Shown in pieces: positions 1 to 8,085 of a stretch of DNA of 64,000 nucleotides. Below the pieces are notes generated by a model that was not told where the DNA came from, searched no databases, and saw nothing but the letters and a program-made list of their open reading frames with translations. The translations under genes and the position numbers were made by a program. Position 1 is the stretch's first letter. Each line of letters starts with the position of its first letter. The stretch comes from Litoditis marina (Eukaryota > Nematoda > Chromadorea > Rhabditida > Rhabditidae). The DNA lies in NCBI GenBank assembly GCA_964036275.1, contig OZ038433.1:45885097-45949096 (forward strand). Direction: 5' to 3'.

Positions 1-1697
1 GATCTGACACAAACGAAAAACGTAGGAATGTAGTTGAGAGTTTGAAAGGTTTTGACTTATATTAACTTCAGTTATACATTTCAACTCAATTGGGGACTAA
101 ATGCTTGATTTTAATGAAAATGGTGGAGTTTTTAGTGTTGTATCAGATCTGACACAAACGAAAAACGTAGGAATGTAGTTGAGAGTTTGAAAGGTTTTGA
201 CTTATATTAACTTCAGTCATACATTTCAACTCAATTGGGGAGTAAATGCTTGGTTTCAATGAAAATGGTGGAGTTTTCAGTGTTGTGTCAGATCTGACAC
301 AAACGAAAAACGTAGGAATGTAGTTGAGAGTTTGAAAGGTTTTGAATTATATTAACTTCAGTTATACATTTCAACTCAATTGAGGACTAAATGCTTTGTT
401 TCAATGAAAATGGTGGAGTTTTCAGTGTTGTGTCAGATCTGACACAAACGAAAAACGTAGGAATGTAGTTGAGAGTTTGAAAGGTTTTGAATTATATTAA
501 CTTCAGTTATACATTTCAACTCAATTGAGGACTAAATGCTTTGTTTCAATCAAAATGGTGGAGTTTTCAGTGTTGTGTCAGATCTGACACAAACGAAAAA
601 TGTAGGAATGTAGTTGAGTTGAGAGTTTGAAATGTTTTGACTTATATTAACTTCAGTTATACATTTCAACTCAATTGAGGAGTAAATGCTTGGTTCCAAT
701 GAAACTGGTGGAGTTTTCAGTGTTGTGTCAGATCTGACACAAACGAAAAACGTAAGAATGTAGTTGAGAGTTTGAAAGTTTTTGACTTATATTAAGTTAA
801 GTTATACATTTCAACTCAATTGAGGAGTAAATGCTTGGTTTCAATGAAAATGGTGAAGTTTTCAGTGTTGTGTCAGATCTGACACAAACGAAAAACGTAG
901 GAATGTAGTTGAGTTGAGAGTTTGAAAGGTTTTGAATTATATTAACTTCAGTTATACATTTCAACTCAATTGAGGAGTAAATGCTTGGTTTCAATGAAAA
1001 TGGTGGAGTTTTCAGTGTTGTGTCAGATCTGACACAAACGAAACACGTAGGAATGTAGTTGAGAGTTTGGAAGGTTTTGACTTATATCAACTTCAGTTAT
1101 ACATTTCAACTCAATTGAGGACTAAATGCTTTGTTTTAGTGAGAATCGTGAGTTTTTAGTGTTGTATCAGATCTGACACCAACGAAAAACGTAGGAATGT
1201 AGTTGACAGTTGGAGAGGTTTTGACTTATATCAACTTCAGTCATACATTTCAATTCAATTGGGGAGTAAATGCTTGGTTTCAATGAAAATGGTGGAGTTT
1301 TCAGTGTTGTGTCAGATCTGACACAAACGAAAAACGCAGGAATGTAGTTGAGAGTTTGAAAGGTTTTGAATTATATTAACTTCAGTTATACATTTCAACT
1401 CAATTGAGGAGTAAATGCTTGGTTTCAATGAAAATGGTGGAGTTTTCAGTGTTGTGTCAGATCTGACACAAACGAAAAACGTAGGAATGTAGTTGAGAGT
1501 TTGAAAGGTTTTGAATTATATTAACTTCAGTTATACATTTCAACTCAATTGAGGAGTAAATGCTTGGTTTCAATGAAAATGGTGGAGTTTTCAGTGTTGT
1601 GTCAGATCTGACACAAACGAAAAACGTAAGAATGTAGTTGATAGTTTGAAAAGTTTAGACTTATATTAAGTTTAGTTATACATTTCAACTCAATTGA
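1..1697. repeat. 145-bp satellite block A (right end only)
   Basis: Tandem repeat entering from before the window. Units start at gatctgacac at 1, 146, 291, 436, 581, 731, 876, 1026, 1170, 1315, 1460 and 1605: eleven full units of mostly 145 bp, then a partial unit ending in diverged sequence near 1697. The 150-bp units carry a duplicated gttga; the 144-bp unit at 1026 carries gagaatcgtg. Each boundary carries the palindrome GTGTCAGATCTGACAC or a near copy, and each unit also has CTCAATTGAG or a near copy. Open frames here are repeat translations, not genes. Confidence 0.95.
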
Positions 1698-3189
1698 CAT
1701 ATTGGCAATTAAATCGATTTTCAACGTAAACGGTCCGTTTTCAAGTGTAAATTTTGTCAGGTAGACTGTGCTCAAGCTGGTTAAACTATTTTCTTGATAA
1801 GTGCTCTCTAATTGAGTTAGACATGTTGGCATAAGATGAACTACCAAAATGCTTTATTGTGTGTGTGGTGCGAAAACCTTCCACTTTACAGAGTACATCG
1901 CCGTTTCGCCAAACCTTCCGACTGTAGTTCCATAGAGTGTCTGATACCGGTGGATAGCAACAGTTGTCAGTTAGTGGCCGATGTTGAACTCTGCGAAATG
2001 ATTACAAATGTGAATAGCTGCTCACTAAAGATCTCGGATCGTTCGAGTGATTGCAGAATGAACATAGTTCCCGTTTCACAAAACGTTAGTTTTCTTATTT
2101 TGAAGATTGTAAGTCTTAATTCGAAATAAAAAACAAAAATATCACGTACAGAAGACACTGCGGTGTCAATATAGTTCGTTTCACCCACCCATGACTTTCT
2201 ACAGTAATCTTCCGTATTTTCAAGCGGATTTATTAAACCAACAAAGTGCCTCTTAGACCTACTGTATTCTATGCTTGTAGTAACCAATGTGGAAAACAGA
2301 ATCACGAAGTTTAGGCTATTTCCAATGCCTAGAAGATATGAAAAATTGACTTGAAAGTTTTATGATCTTACTGTAGAGGGCTACTGATGCGTGAAACAGA
2401 CTATAGCAATGCTCAGCAATTCAAAGAAATTACTCAATGAAGCAATACAAATTCTCTGTATTTACTAGTAAAAAGTAACGTGCAAATACATTTTCATCGA
2501 ATGCACAGAAAAGGCACTGAACACCCTTACCAGCAGTGAATGCTTGGCTTTATGGATATTCATGTCAGTCTTTTTACTTACGAAATCGATGAAATTGAAA
2601 TCATGAATATAACTTTCAGTTTGTGTTCACGCGTTCCCTGCTGATTGACACTATTGTGGCGACTACAGCAAACGCAGCTGTGCTCAGAGTATATGGAGAG
2701 CCCTCACCTTTTTGTTATTGAGAAACCAATTTTTGTGGTCTCCCTTCCGATGTCCCACGATCTCCAGATTCATCGTCGACACTCTAGAATAAAGACAGCT
2801 AATATTGATATGAAAGTCACCAATAAATCTGTTCTACGAGAGAGTCAAAAAAAAATTAAGTCAAGAATGATTTCGAAAACAATAAAAAAATTGAGATAAA
2901 TGGAAATGGAGAAACCTGTTCGTCCCACTTCCTCACGTGAACCTCACCAACATTTCTCAACCTCAGGGGAATGCACACAACCTACAGTTTTTGGAGCGAG
3001 CAACCTAAAAAGCAATTAGCACTTAATCCAATGAGCAATTAGCGGTGAACAGTCTGAGGACCGTAGGTGGTAATGTATGCCTTCTATAGTTCACTGCCAG
3101 GCTTCGTTTGAACTTAGTCTCTGACTAACAAAGAGTTGAAACGCTTCATGAAGTAAATTAGAGCGAATGAATGAATAAACTATCGAAAT
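1698..3189. other. Flank A, left part; no recognised gene
   Basis: Low-copy AT-rich sequence between the satellite and the tRNA-like element, repeated almost unchanged at 43090-44587. It holds open frames at 1836-2129 (+), 1967-2305 (-) and 2645-2899 (+); they match no family I know. The minus-strand frame begins with GTG and the frame at 2645 has no ATG at its start. Copy B has a 6-bp insertion near 44174. I see no RNA gene. Confidence 0.8.
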
Positions 3190-3260
3190 GGGGCCGAGTG
3201 GTCAGGTGGTTAGCGTTCGGCTGTCGCCCCACAGACCCGGGTTCGTTTCCCGCTCGCCGC
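3190..3260 (+). pseudogene. Degenerate tRNA-like element (flank A)
   Basis: An A-box-like stretch TGGTCAGGTGG starts at 3199, and a B-box match GGTTCGTTTCC lies at 3240-3250. The T arm has four pairs (CGGG/CCCG) round a TTCGTTT loop. The acceptor is only partly complementary: GAG and C at 3195-3198 pair with CTCG at 3252-3255, and outer pairs are mismatched. The anticodon-arm candidate CTGT/ACAG has a six-base loop instead of seven. No T-run terminator follows closely. This looks like a decayed tRNA or a tRNA-derived repeat, probably not a working tRNA. It sits about 25 bp from the telomere-type tract. Confidence 0.55.
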
Positions 3261-3283
3261 GTTATCTATCTGGCTTTGGTTTA

Positions 3284-3407
3284 TTAGGCTTAGGTTTAGG
3301 CATAGGCTCAGGCTCAGGCTCTAGGCTCTAGGCTTAGGCTTAGGCTTAGGCTTAGGCTTAGGCTTAGGCTTGAGCTTAGGCATAGGCTTAAGCTACGTCT
3401 TAGGCTT
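3284..3407 (+). repeat. Interstitial telomeric repeat TTAGGC, tract A1
   Basis: Runs of the nematode telomere hexamer TTAGGC on the plus strand, mixed with variants (TTAGGT, ATAGGC, CTCAGG, CTCTAGG, TTGAGC). A central block has seven consecutive near-perfect hexamers, and the edges are degraded. Copy B at 44682-44797 has a different internal arrangement and is 8 bp shorter, so the tract has changed since the two copies split. Confidence 0.93.
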
Positions 3408-3513
3408 ATAATCAGTTTCAAGTTCGAGTTAATGCGTAATGTATCACAATATCACAATAACTTAAAGGAGTAGATTTGGTACTATTTAAGGTGTGGACCT
3501 AGGCCATAACACG

Positions 3514-3552
3514 ACTTAGGCTTAGGCTTAGGCTTAGGCTTAGGCTTAGGCT
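3514..3552 (+). repeat. Interstitial telomeric repeat TTAGGC, tract A2
   Basis: Six perfect CTTAGG hexamers, in the same orientation as the tract 110 bp to the left. The copy in flank B (44905-44966) has ten hexamers, three or more of them changed to CTGAGG or CTCAGG. The region between the two tracts has no gene I can recognise. Confidence 0.93.
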
Positions 3553-3860
3553 CCGTCGTATGCTTGGTACCAGTTCGAATTTTGAATTCTCATCAACTCC
3601 ATGTTTTCAAACAAGTCCAGAGTTTTTCAACAGGAGAGAATGAGCAGTTAGACATTTTCGAAAAATGTACTAGAGTATTCTGCTAGGGGCTTTACAATAT
3701 GATACATTCCCGTATTCTCAAAACTCAAAGTCTCATTGAACTAAAGTAATGTAAACTTGATATGTTTTTCATCAACATAGTAGCCGGGACCGCAACAGTT
3801 CTCCTTCACGTTATTCACAATGATTCCATGAATAATTTCATTTATAAAGCTCAAAGTTCA
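3553..3860. other. Flank A, middle part; nothing recognised
   Basis: AT-rich sequence with no repeat, RNA gene or convincing coding frame that I can see. It is copied in flank B at about 44967-45274. Confidence 0.7.
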
Positions 3861-4171
3861 TTTTTCCGGTCTACAGTGCCTGTAGTTGAGTATATTAATT
3901 TTTTTCGGAAGAAATGTGTATTACTATTCACTTAAACATGCTTCTATTAACGTAGTATGATTTGACACCACCTTTCAAAAAAAGTTCAAAATTTTACAAC
4001 TCCCAATTCTACGTGGTTTTTCCGGTCTACAGTGCCTGTAGTTGAGTATATTAATTTTTTTCGGAAGAAATGTGTATTACTATTCACTTAAACATGCTTC
4101 TATTAACGTAGTATGATTTGACACCACCTTTCAAATAAGTTCAAAATTTTACAACTCCCAATTCTACGTGG
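3861..4171. repeat. 156-bp local tandem duplication
   Basis: The stretch starting ttttccggtctacagtgcct occurs twice, with a period of 156 bp (3861-4016 and about 4017-4171). The copies differ by one base in length in an A-run. Flank B has this segment once (about 45274-45430), so the duplication arose in copy A, or was lost from B, after the 41-kb duplication. Confidence 0.92.
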
Positions 4172-4191
4172 GTAGACAGGTGGTCGATTTT

Positions 4192-4258
4192 GTGTCAGAT
4201 CTGAGACATTCGACCAAAATCTGTGTCAGATCTGACACAAACGTGTCAGATCTGTCAC
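4192..4258. repeat. Cluster of three satellite-type palindromes
   Basis: Three copies of the palindrome found in every satellite unit, or close variants, lie in 67 bp: GTGTCAGATCTGAGAC at 4192, the perfect GTGTCAGATCTGACAC at 4223, and GTGTCAGATCTGTCAC at 4243. Flank B has two of them (45451 and 45482); the middle one is absent together with 20 bp. Confidence 0.85.
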
Positions 4259-4557
4259 AGTTTGCATACCCTATAGTAACTAGAATTTAAAAAAGTTGTT
4301 TTTTCTCGGTTTTGTTTATACCGTGTATTTAGTCATGGGTTCAGGAGTTCACACAAAAAATTTGAGAGAAAAATGTTTATTTAGACGCGAGATATGACTC
4401 ATTAAAGCTACAACGGCCCAATAAAATGGGAGGATGGCACATAAATGGTTTTCCTCCTGGAGCTTCAGTAAAACATGAGTTTAACTGTTGGAAGAGTTGA
4501 TTGAACCAAAATAAATGATTTCAATTGTTTTCACTCTGTTTGTGCACCATTTTCCAG

Positions 4558-4887
4558 GGAAAACTGAAAACTGGGATTACTGTAAGCCGGTTGTCACCAA
4601 AGAAGTGGTCGCACATGGCAAAATTCTTTGAAGATGTAGATATTTCTTTATCAATGTTCAATGACCATATTCAATCCAATTCAGGTGTTGTTCCGACCGC
4701 ACAGGTCGAAATATGGTCATTTTTAGTATGTGTCAGATCTGACACACAGGCAAATTTCATCGAGAAAATTAAAATTTCTCGAAATTCGTGTATTTGTGTC
4801 TTCTTTTTGCAGGAAAATGTTCTAAATAGAATTATCTTACATATTACCAACTTGATTAGTTTAATTTCTGATTTACATTTGAAATAA
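4558..4887 (+). pseudogene. Exon-like relic, unknown family (flank A)
   Basis: A stretch with nematode-like splice signals. A ttttccag acceptor ends at 4557, followed by 56 open codons (4558-4725) rich in ordinary residues (for example KKWSHMAKFFEDVDIS). Then come a GTATGT donor at 4726, an 87-bp intron-like segment, a tttttgcag acceptor ending at 4812 and 24 more codons to TAA at 4885-4887. The intron-like part holds a perfect GTGTCAGATCTGACAC at 4730. No upstream exon or start was found and no family is recognised. Copy B differs by three amino-acid changes and no silent change that I see, so constraint is doubtful. Confidence 0.3.
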
Positions 4888-4995
4888 GTCTTTTTTGAGA
4901 AAAAAATTGGTCATTTTCGAAAAAGTAGATTATTTATCCCTAAATTTAGTTATTTCGAAATTTCTTTCAGAGTATGTGAAAGAGCTATTTTTTCT

Positions 4996-5071
4996 CTACA
5001 AGAAAATATATTTCTAGCCAAAAATAGTCAACATGAAATATTTCACCTGCTTACTATAGGGTAATTAAACC
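4996..5071 (-). ncRNA. Candidate chimeric SL-like RNA at left edge of array 1
   Basis: The first unit's SL1 gene is cut after 13 nt of exon (5071-5059), but its upstream region (5072-5232) is complete. Transcription would run into the flank. That sequence offers a GTAAGC donor at 5054-5049 after a 17-nt leader, a perfect 12-bp palindrome TGAAATATTTCA (5034-5045), an Sm-like ATTTTTGG (5025-5018) and an AT-rich inverted repeat (5001-5015). This is the order of parts in an SL RNA, but the parts are short and AT-rich and may be chance. It is preserved in flank B (46236-46311). Confidence 0.25.
5059..5071 (-). pseudogene. SL1 RNA gene fragment, exon nt 1-13 (array 1 left edge)
   Basis: GGTTTAATTACCC is present, then the sequence departs from SL1 at 5058 (TATAG...). 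The rest of the exon, the donor, the Sm site and the hairpin are missing. The promoter side is intact. Confidence 0.9.
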
Positions 5072-5232
5072 AACGAGAGGGTAGGATAGTGGTGGACGCT
5101 CATGAGACGTATGTATATTGGTCTGGCCGGCTGGCCAAAACGCCCCCTTTAAGCGCTAAAACAGATAGTATTTGGTTTGTTTGGGCGCTAAAACTAAGGA
5201 AATTCGATCTAGTTTTAAATAAAAATGTAAAA
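5072..5232 (-). promoter_or_regulatory. SL1 promoter region and 5S terminator, type copy
   Basis: This is the 161 bp between the 5S 3' end and the SL1 start, repeated in each unit. Next to the 5S gene are two T5 runs on the minus strand (5233-5229 and 5225-5221), expected for Pol III termination. A direct repeat gcgctaaaac occurs at 5153 and 5185. At -46 to -65 from SL1 +1 (5117-5136) is a GC-rich block with the inverted repeat TGGCC-GGCT-GGCCA, at the right distance for a proximal sequence element bound by SNAPc. The PSE assignment is from position only. Units 17 and 18 have T to C at -41. Confidence 0.5.
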
Positions 5233-5351
5233 AGCTTACGGCACCCGGGATTCCCAAGCCGTCTCCGATCCAAGTACTAACCGGGCCCAACGTTGCTTGA
5301 CTTGCCAGATCGGACGGGATGGCGTATTTTCAACGTGGTATGGTCGTAAGC
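5233..5351 (-). rRNA. 5S ribosomal RNA, array 1 unit 1
   Basis: 119-nt 5S rRNA, an RNA of the large ribosomal subunit. It reads GCTTACGACC at the 5' end (5351) and GCCGTAAGCT at the 3' end, so the ends pair as helix I. The core matches nematode 5S closely, including CATCCCGTCCGATCTGGCAA and TAGTACTTGGATCGGAGACG. The latter covers the intermediate element and C box of the internal TFIIIA/TFIIIC promoter; the A-box region is AAGCAACGTTGG. A T-run follows directly. The 3' end is set by likeness to the 119-nt Caenorhabditis gene. The symbol is the C. elegans class name. Confidence 0.97.
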
Positions 5352-5479
5352 GAAAGCATTGGGGGGTCTACTAGGGACATGCTGGAGGCAGATTTACGCA
5401 ACTAGGACACATAAAACATAAATAAACAATTTCATAACTTTCCCAGCCACTAATTTGCTAAATTTCTCAGTCACAAGGT

Positions 5480-5496
5480 CACGTGGTTTCCACGTG
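5480..5496. promoter_or_regulatory. Pair of CACGTG boxes, type copy
   Basis: CACGTG at 5480-5485 and 5491-5496, about 130 bp upstream of the 5S start on the minus strand. In the unit at 28694 the second reads CGCGTG, and in the unit at 49429 it reads TACGTG, so one site is lost in each. These are E-box palindromes bound by bHLH proteins in animals; function here is not shown. Confidence 0.45.
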
Positions 5497-5813
5497 AATT
5501 CGGACAAAACGCGCGAAAATAGCAGTTCTAACGGTCTTTCCTCGCCCATAATTCGAACAATTGTTAATTATATCTCGCGATCTCTTGATCTACCAGTCGA
5601 GAATACAGTTTTCTGTGAGTCAACCGCTGTACAAGTCACCAACTTTTCCCCATCCCCAGCTATAGCCCTGTAGAATCGCGGTTTTTCGCTCATATCTCAG
5701 CTTTGGAGGGTCGAAACACAAAAATGACAAGATTTCCGCGATCGGCACGTCATTTTGTATGCACACGGCACGAAAAGAAGCTAATTCGGAGAAAATTTCC
5801 CGATTGCAAATGG

Positions 5814-5888
5814 CAAAAATCTACAGGTATTTGAACCTCCCCCCTCCGGCACGGGAGGCGGCAGCACTATCCACTAGGCCACCGGACA
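5814..5888 (-). pseudogene. tRNA-like relic in spacer, type copy (one per unit)
   Basis: On the minus strand an A box TGGCCTAGTGG (5881-5871) fits the consensus perfectly. A B-box-like GGTTCAAATACC (5837-5826) has one extra base, and a T5 run (5819-5815) follows as a Pol III terminator would. The acceptor halves do not pair, the D stem has a mismatch, and the anticodon arm is poor; a loop reading CTCCCGT would give anticodon CCC. This is a decayed tRNA gene or tRNA-derived insert, possibly still bound by TFIIIC. Copies recur every 1367 bp in both arrays. Confidence 0.5.
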
Positions 5889-6167
5889 CCTCCGAGCCGG
5901 AATGCTTGTTTCGGGGGCAAGAGCGCGCGGTTCACTGTTGTATATGGAAATGTTAGGTTTTTCATAGATGAGATAAATGATTTAGCTCTCAATTCTCAAT
6001 TGTAGCCCTCAGATGTGGAGCAAATTTCAATTTCGTTCTCTGGCACGAAACTCGATGAGAATTTGGAAAAACTATCGGAAAATGTACGAATAGCTTTTGT
6101 AAAAGTATTTTCTATGATGTGTAACTTAAATTGAGGTGTATGGGGGAAAAAAGTTCGACTTTTGTTT

Positions 6168-6182
6168 CACGTGACTCACGTG
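6168..6182. promoter_or_regulatory. Two CACGTG boxes, 9-bp spacing, type copy
   Basis: CACGTG at 6168-6173 and 6177-6182, 9 bp apart start to start. With the triplet at 6296 they lie just beyond the 3' end of the SL1 gene on its downstream side. Confidence 0.45.
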
Positions 6183-6295
6183 GGAAAACGTGCATTTTCA
6201 CGGGTCCACACCTACTAAACATGCATGAACATCCCTTTTGTTGCCGATGTGGAGCAAACTACAACGTTTCTTTTAGAGAACACCTGTTTTCTGCT

Positions 6296-6319
6296 CACGT
6301 GAGACACGTGACACACGTG
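6296..6319. promoter_or_regulatory. Three CACGTG boxes, exact 9-bp spacing, type copy
   Basis: CACGTG at 6296, 6305 and 6314, joined by three-base linkers AGA and ACA. The cluster ends 21 bp downstream of the SL1 3' end and is preserved in every unit I looked at. Confidence 0.5.
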
Positions 6320-6339
6320 TTTTTACTTTTGTACACATT

Positions 6340-6438
6340 CTTAGTGCCCTCCTACTGGAGGGCGTTCCAAAATTTGTCTTAACCACAACTTTCATTGGGT
6401 CAGAACGAGAAAGTACCTCAAACTTGGGTAATTAAACC
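6340..6438 (-). ncRNA. SL1 spliced leader RNA, array 1 unit 1/2
   Basis: SL1 RNA donates its 22-nt capped 5' exon to pre-mRNAs by trans-splicing as an snRNP. The exon (6438-6417) matches SL1 exactly, starting GGTTTAATTACCC and ending GTTTGAG. The donor GTACTT begins at 6416. The Sm site AAATTTTGGAA lies at 6375-6365. The 3' hairpin GCCCTCC-AGTA-GGAGGGC (6363-6346) has seven pairs and a four-base loop. The intron part CTGACCCAATGAAAGTTG resembles Caenorhabditis SL1. The 3' end is set a few bases past the hairpin and is uncertain by several nt. The symbol is the C. elegans class name. Confidence 0.96.
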
Positions 6439-6599
6439 AACGAGAGGGTAGGATAGTGGTGGACGCTCATGAGACGTATGTATATTGGTCTGGCCGGCTG
6501 GCCAAAACGCCCCCTTTAAGCGCTAAAACAGATAGTATTTGGTTTGTTTGGGCGCTAAAACTAAGGAAATTCGATCTAGTTTTAAATAAAAATGTAAAA

Positions 6600-6718
6600 A
6601 GCTTACGGCACCCGGGATTCCCAAGCCGTCTCCGATCCAAGTACTAACCGGGCCCAACGTTGCTTGACTTGCCAGATCGGACGGGATGGCGTATTTTCAA
6701 CGTGGTATGGTCGTAAGC
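6600..6718 (-). rRNA. 5S ribosomal RNA, array 1 unit 2
   Basis: No difference from unit 1 noticed. Confidence 0.96.
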
Positions 6719-7706
6719 GAAAGCATTGGGGGGTCTACTAGGGACATGCTGGAGGCAGATTTACGCAACTAGGACACATAAAACATAAATAAACAATTTC
6801 ATAACTTTCCCAGCCACTAATTTGCTAAATTTCTCAGTCACAAGGTCACGTGGTTTCCACGTGAATTCGGACAAAACGCGCGAAAATAGCAGTTCTAACG
6901 GTCTTTCCTCGCCCATAATTCGAACAATTGTTAATTATATCTCGCAATCTCTTGATCTACCAGTCGAGAATACAGTTTTCTGTGAGTCAACCGCTGTACA
7001 AGTCACCAACTTTTCCCCATCCCCAGCTATAGCCCTGTAGAATCGCGGTTTTTCGCTCATATCTCAGCTTTGGAGGGTCGAAACACAAAAATGACAAGAT
7101 TTCCGCGATCGGCACGTCATTTTGTATGCACACGGCACGAAAAGAAGCTAATTCGGAGAAAATTTCCCGATTGCAAATGGCAAAAATCTACAGGTATTTG
7201 AACCTCCCCCCTCCGGCACGGGAGGCGGCAGCACTATCCACTAGGCCACCGGACACCTCCGAGCCGGAATGCTTGTTTCGGGGGCAAGAGCGCGCGGTTC
7301 ACTGTTGTATATGGAAATGTTAGGTTTTTCATAGATGAGATAAATGATTTAGCTCTCAATTCTCAATTGTAGCCCTCAGATGTGGAGCAAATTTCAATTT
7401 CGTTCTCTGGCACGAAACTCGATGAGAATTTGGAAAAACTATCGGAAAATGTACGAATAGCTTTTGTAAAAGTATTTTCTATGATGTGTAACTTAAATTG
7501 AGGTGTATGGGGGAAAAAAGTTCGACTTTTGTTTCACGTGACTCACGTGGGAAAACGTGCATTTTCACGGGTCCACACCTACTAAACATGCATGAACATC
7601 CCTTTTGTTGCCGATGTGGAGCAAACTACAACGTTTCTTTTAGAGAACACCTGTTTTCTGCTCACGTGAGACACGTGACACACGTGTTTTTACTTTTGTA
7701 CACATT

Positions 7707-7805
7707 CTTAGTGCCCTCCTACTGGAGGGCGTTCCAAAATTTGTCTTAACCACAACTTTCATTGGGTCAGAACGAGAAAGTACCTCAAACTTGGGTAATT
7801 AAACC
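7707..7805 (-). ncRNA. SL1 spliced leader RNA, array 1 unit 2/3
   Basis: Same exon, donor, Sm site and hairpin as the copy at 6340. Confidence 0.95.
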
Positions 7806-7966
7806 AACGAGAGGGTAGGATAGTGGTGGACGCTCATGAGACGTATGTATATTGGTCTGGCCGGCTGGCCAAAACGCCCCCTTTAAGCGCTAAAACAGAT
7901 AGTATTTGGTTTGTTTGGGCGCTAAAACTAAGGAAATTCGATCTAGTTTTAAATAAAAATGTAAAA

Positions 7967-8085
7967 AGCTTACGGCACCCGGGATTCCCAAGCCGTCTCC
8001 GATCCAAGTACTAACCGGGCCCAACGTTGCTTGACTTGCCAGATCGGACGGGATGGCGTATTTTCAACGTGGTATGGTCGTAAGC
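7967..8085 (-). rRNA. 5S ribosomal RNA, array 1 unit 3
   Basis: Same as unit 1 by eye. Confidence 0.96.

Larger units (their letters stand above)
5352..6339. other. Intra-unit spacer between 5S and SL1, type copy
   Basis: 988 bp repeated in every unit. It holds seven CACGTG sites: 5480, 5491, 6168, 6177, 6296, 6305 and 6314. A tRNA-like relic on the minus strand lies at 5814-5888, and a short direct repeat gatgtggagcaaa occurs near 6012 and 6246. Small open frames are present but show no start context, splice sites or similarity that I recognise. No second SL gene, U6 or other snRNA is visible. Confidence 0.75.

Noticed and set aside
1..1697. CRISPR-like array of regular repeats
   Set aside because: The whole 145-bp unit repeats with no unique spacers, and the genome is a nematode nuclear one.
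797..1847. Open frames on the minus strand within and beside the satellite
   Set aside because: Translations of the 145-bp repeat; the repeated peptide follows from the DNA repeat and no start or splice context supports coding.
1836..2305. Overlapping 97- and 112-codon open frames on opposite strands in flank A (also in flank B)
   Set aside because: No recognised similarity, the minus-strand frame has a GTG start, and the opposing frames overlap.
3190..3260. A working tRNA gene in flank A
   Set aside because: The acceptor stem is mismatched, the anticodon loop is the wrong size, and no close T-run terminator is present.
5352..6339. A second spliced leader (SL2-type) or U6 snRNA gene in the spacer
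   Set aside because: No SL2-like 22-mer, second Sm site with hairpin, or U6 core sequence was found on either strand.
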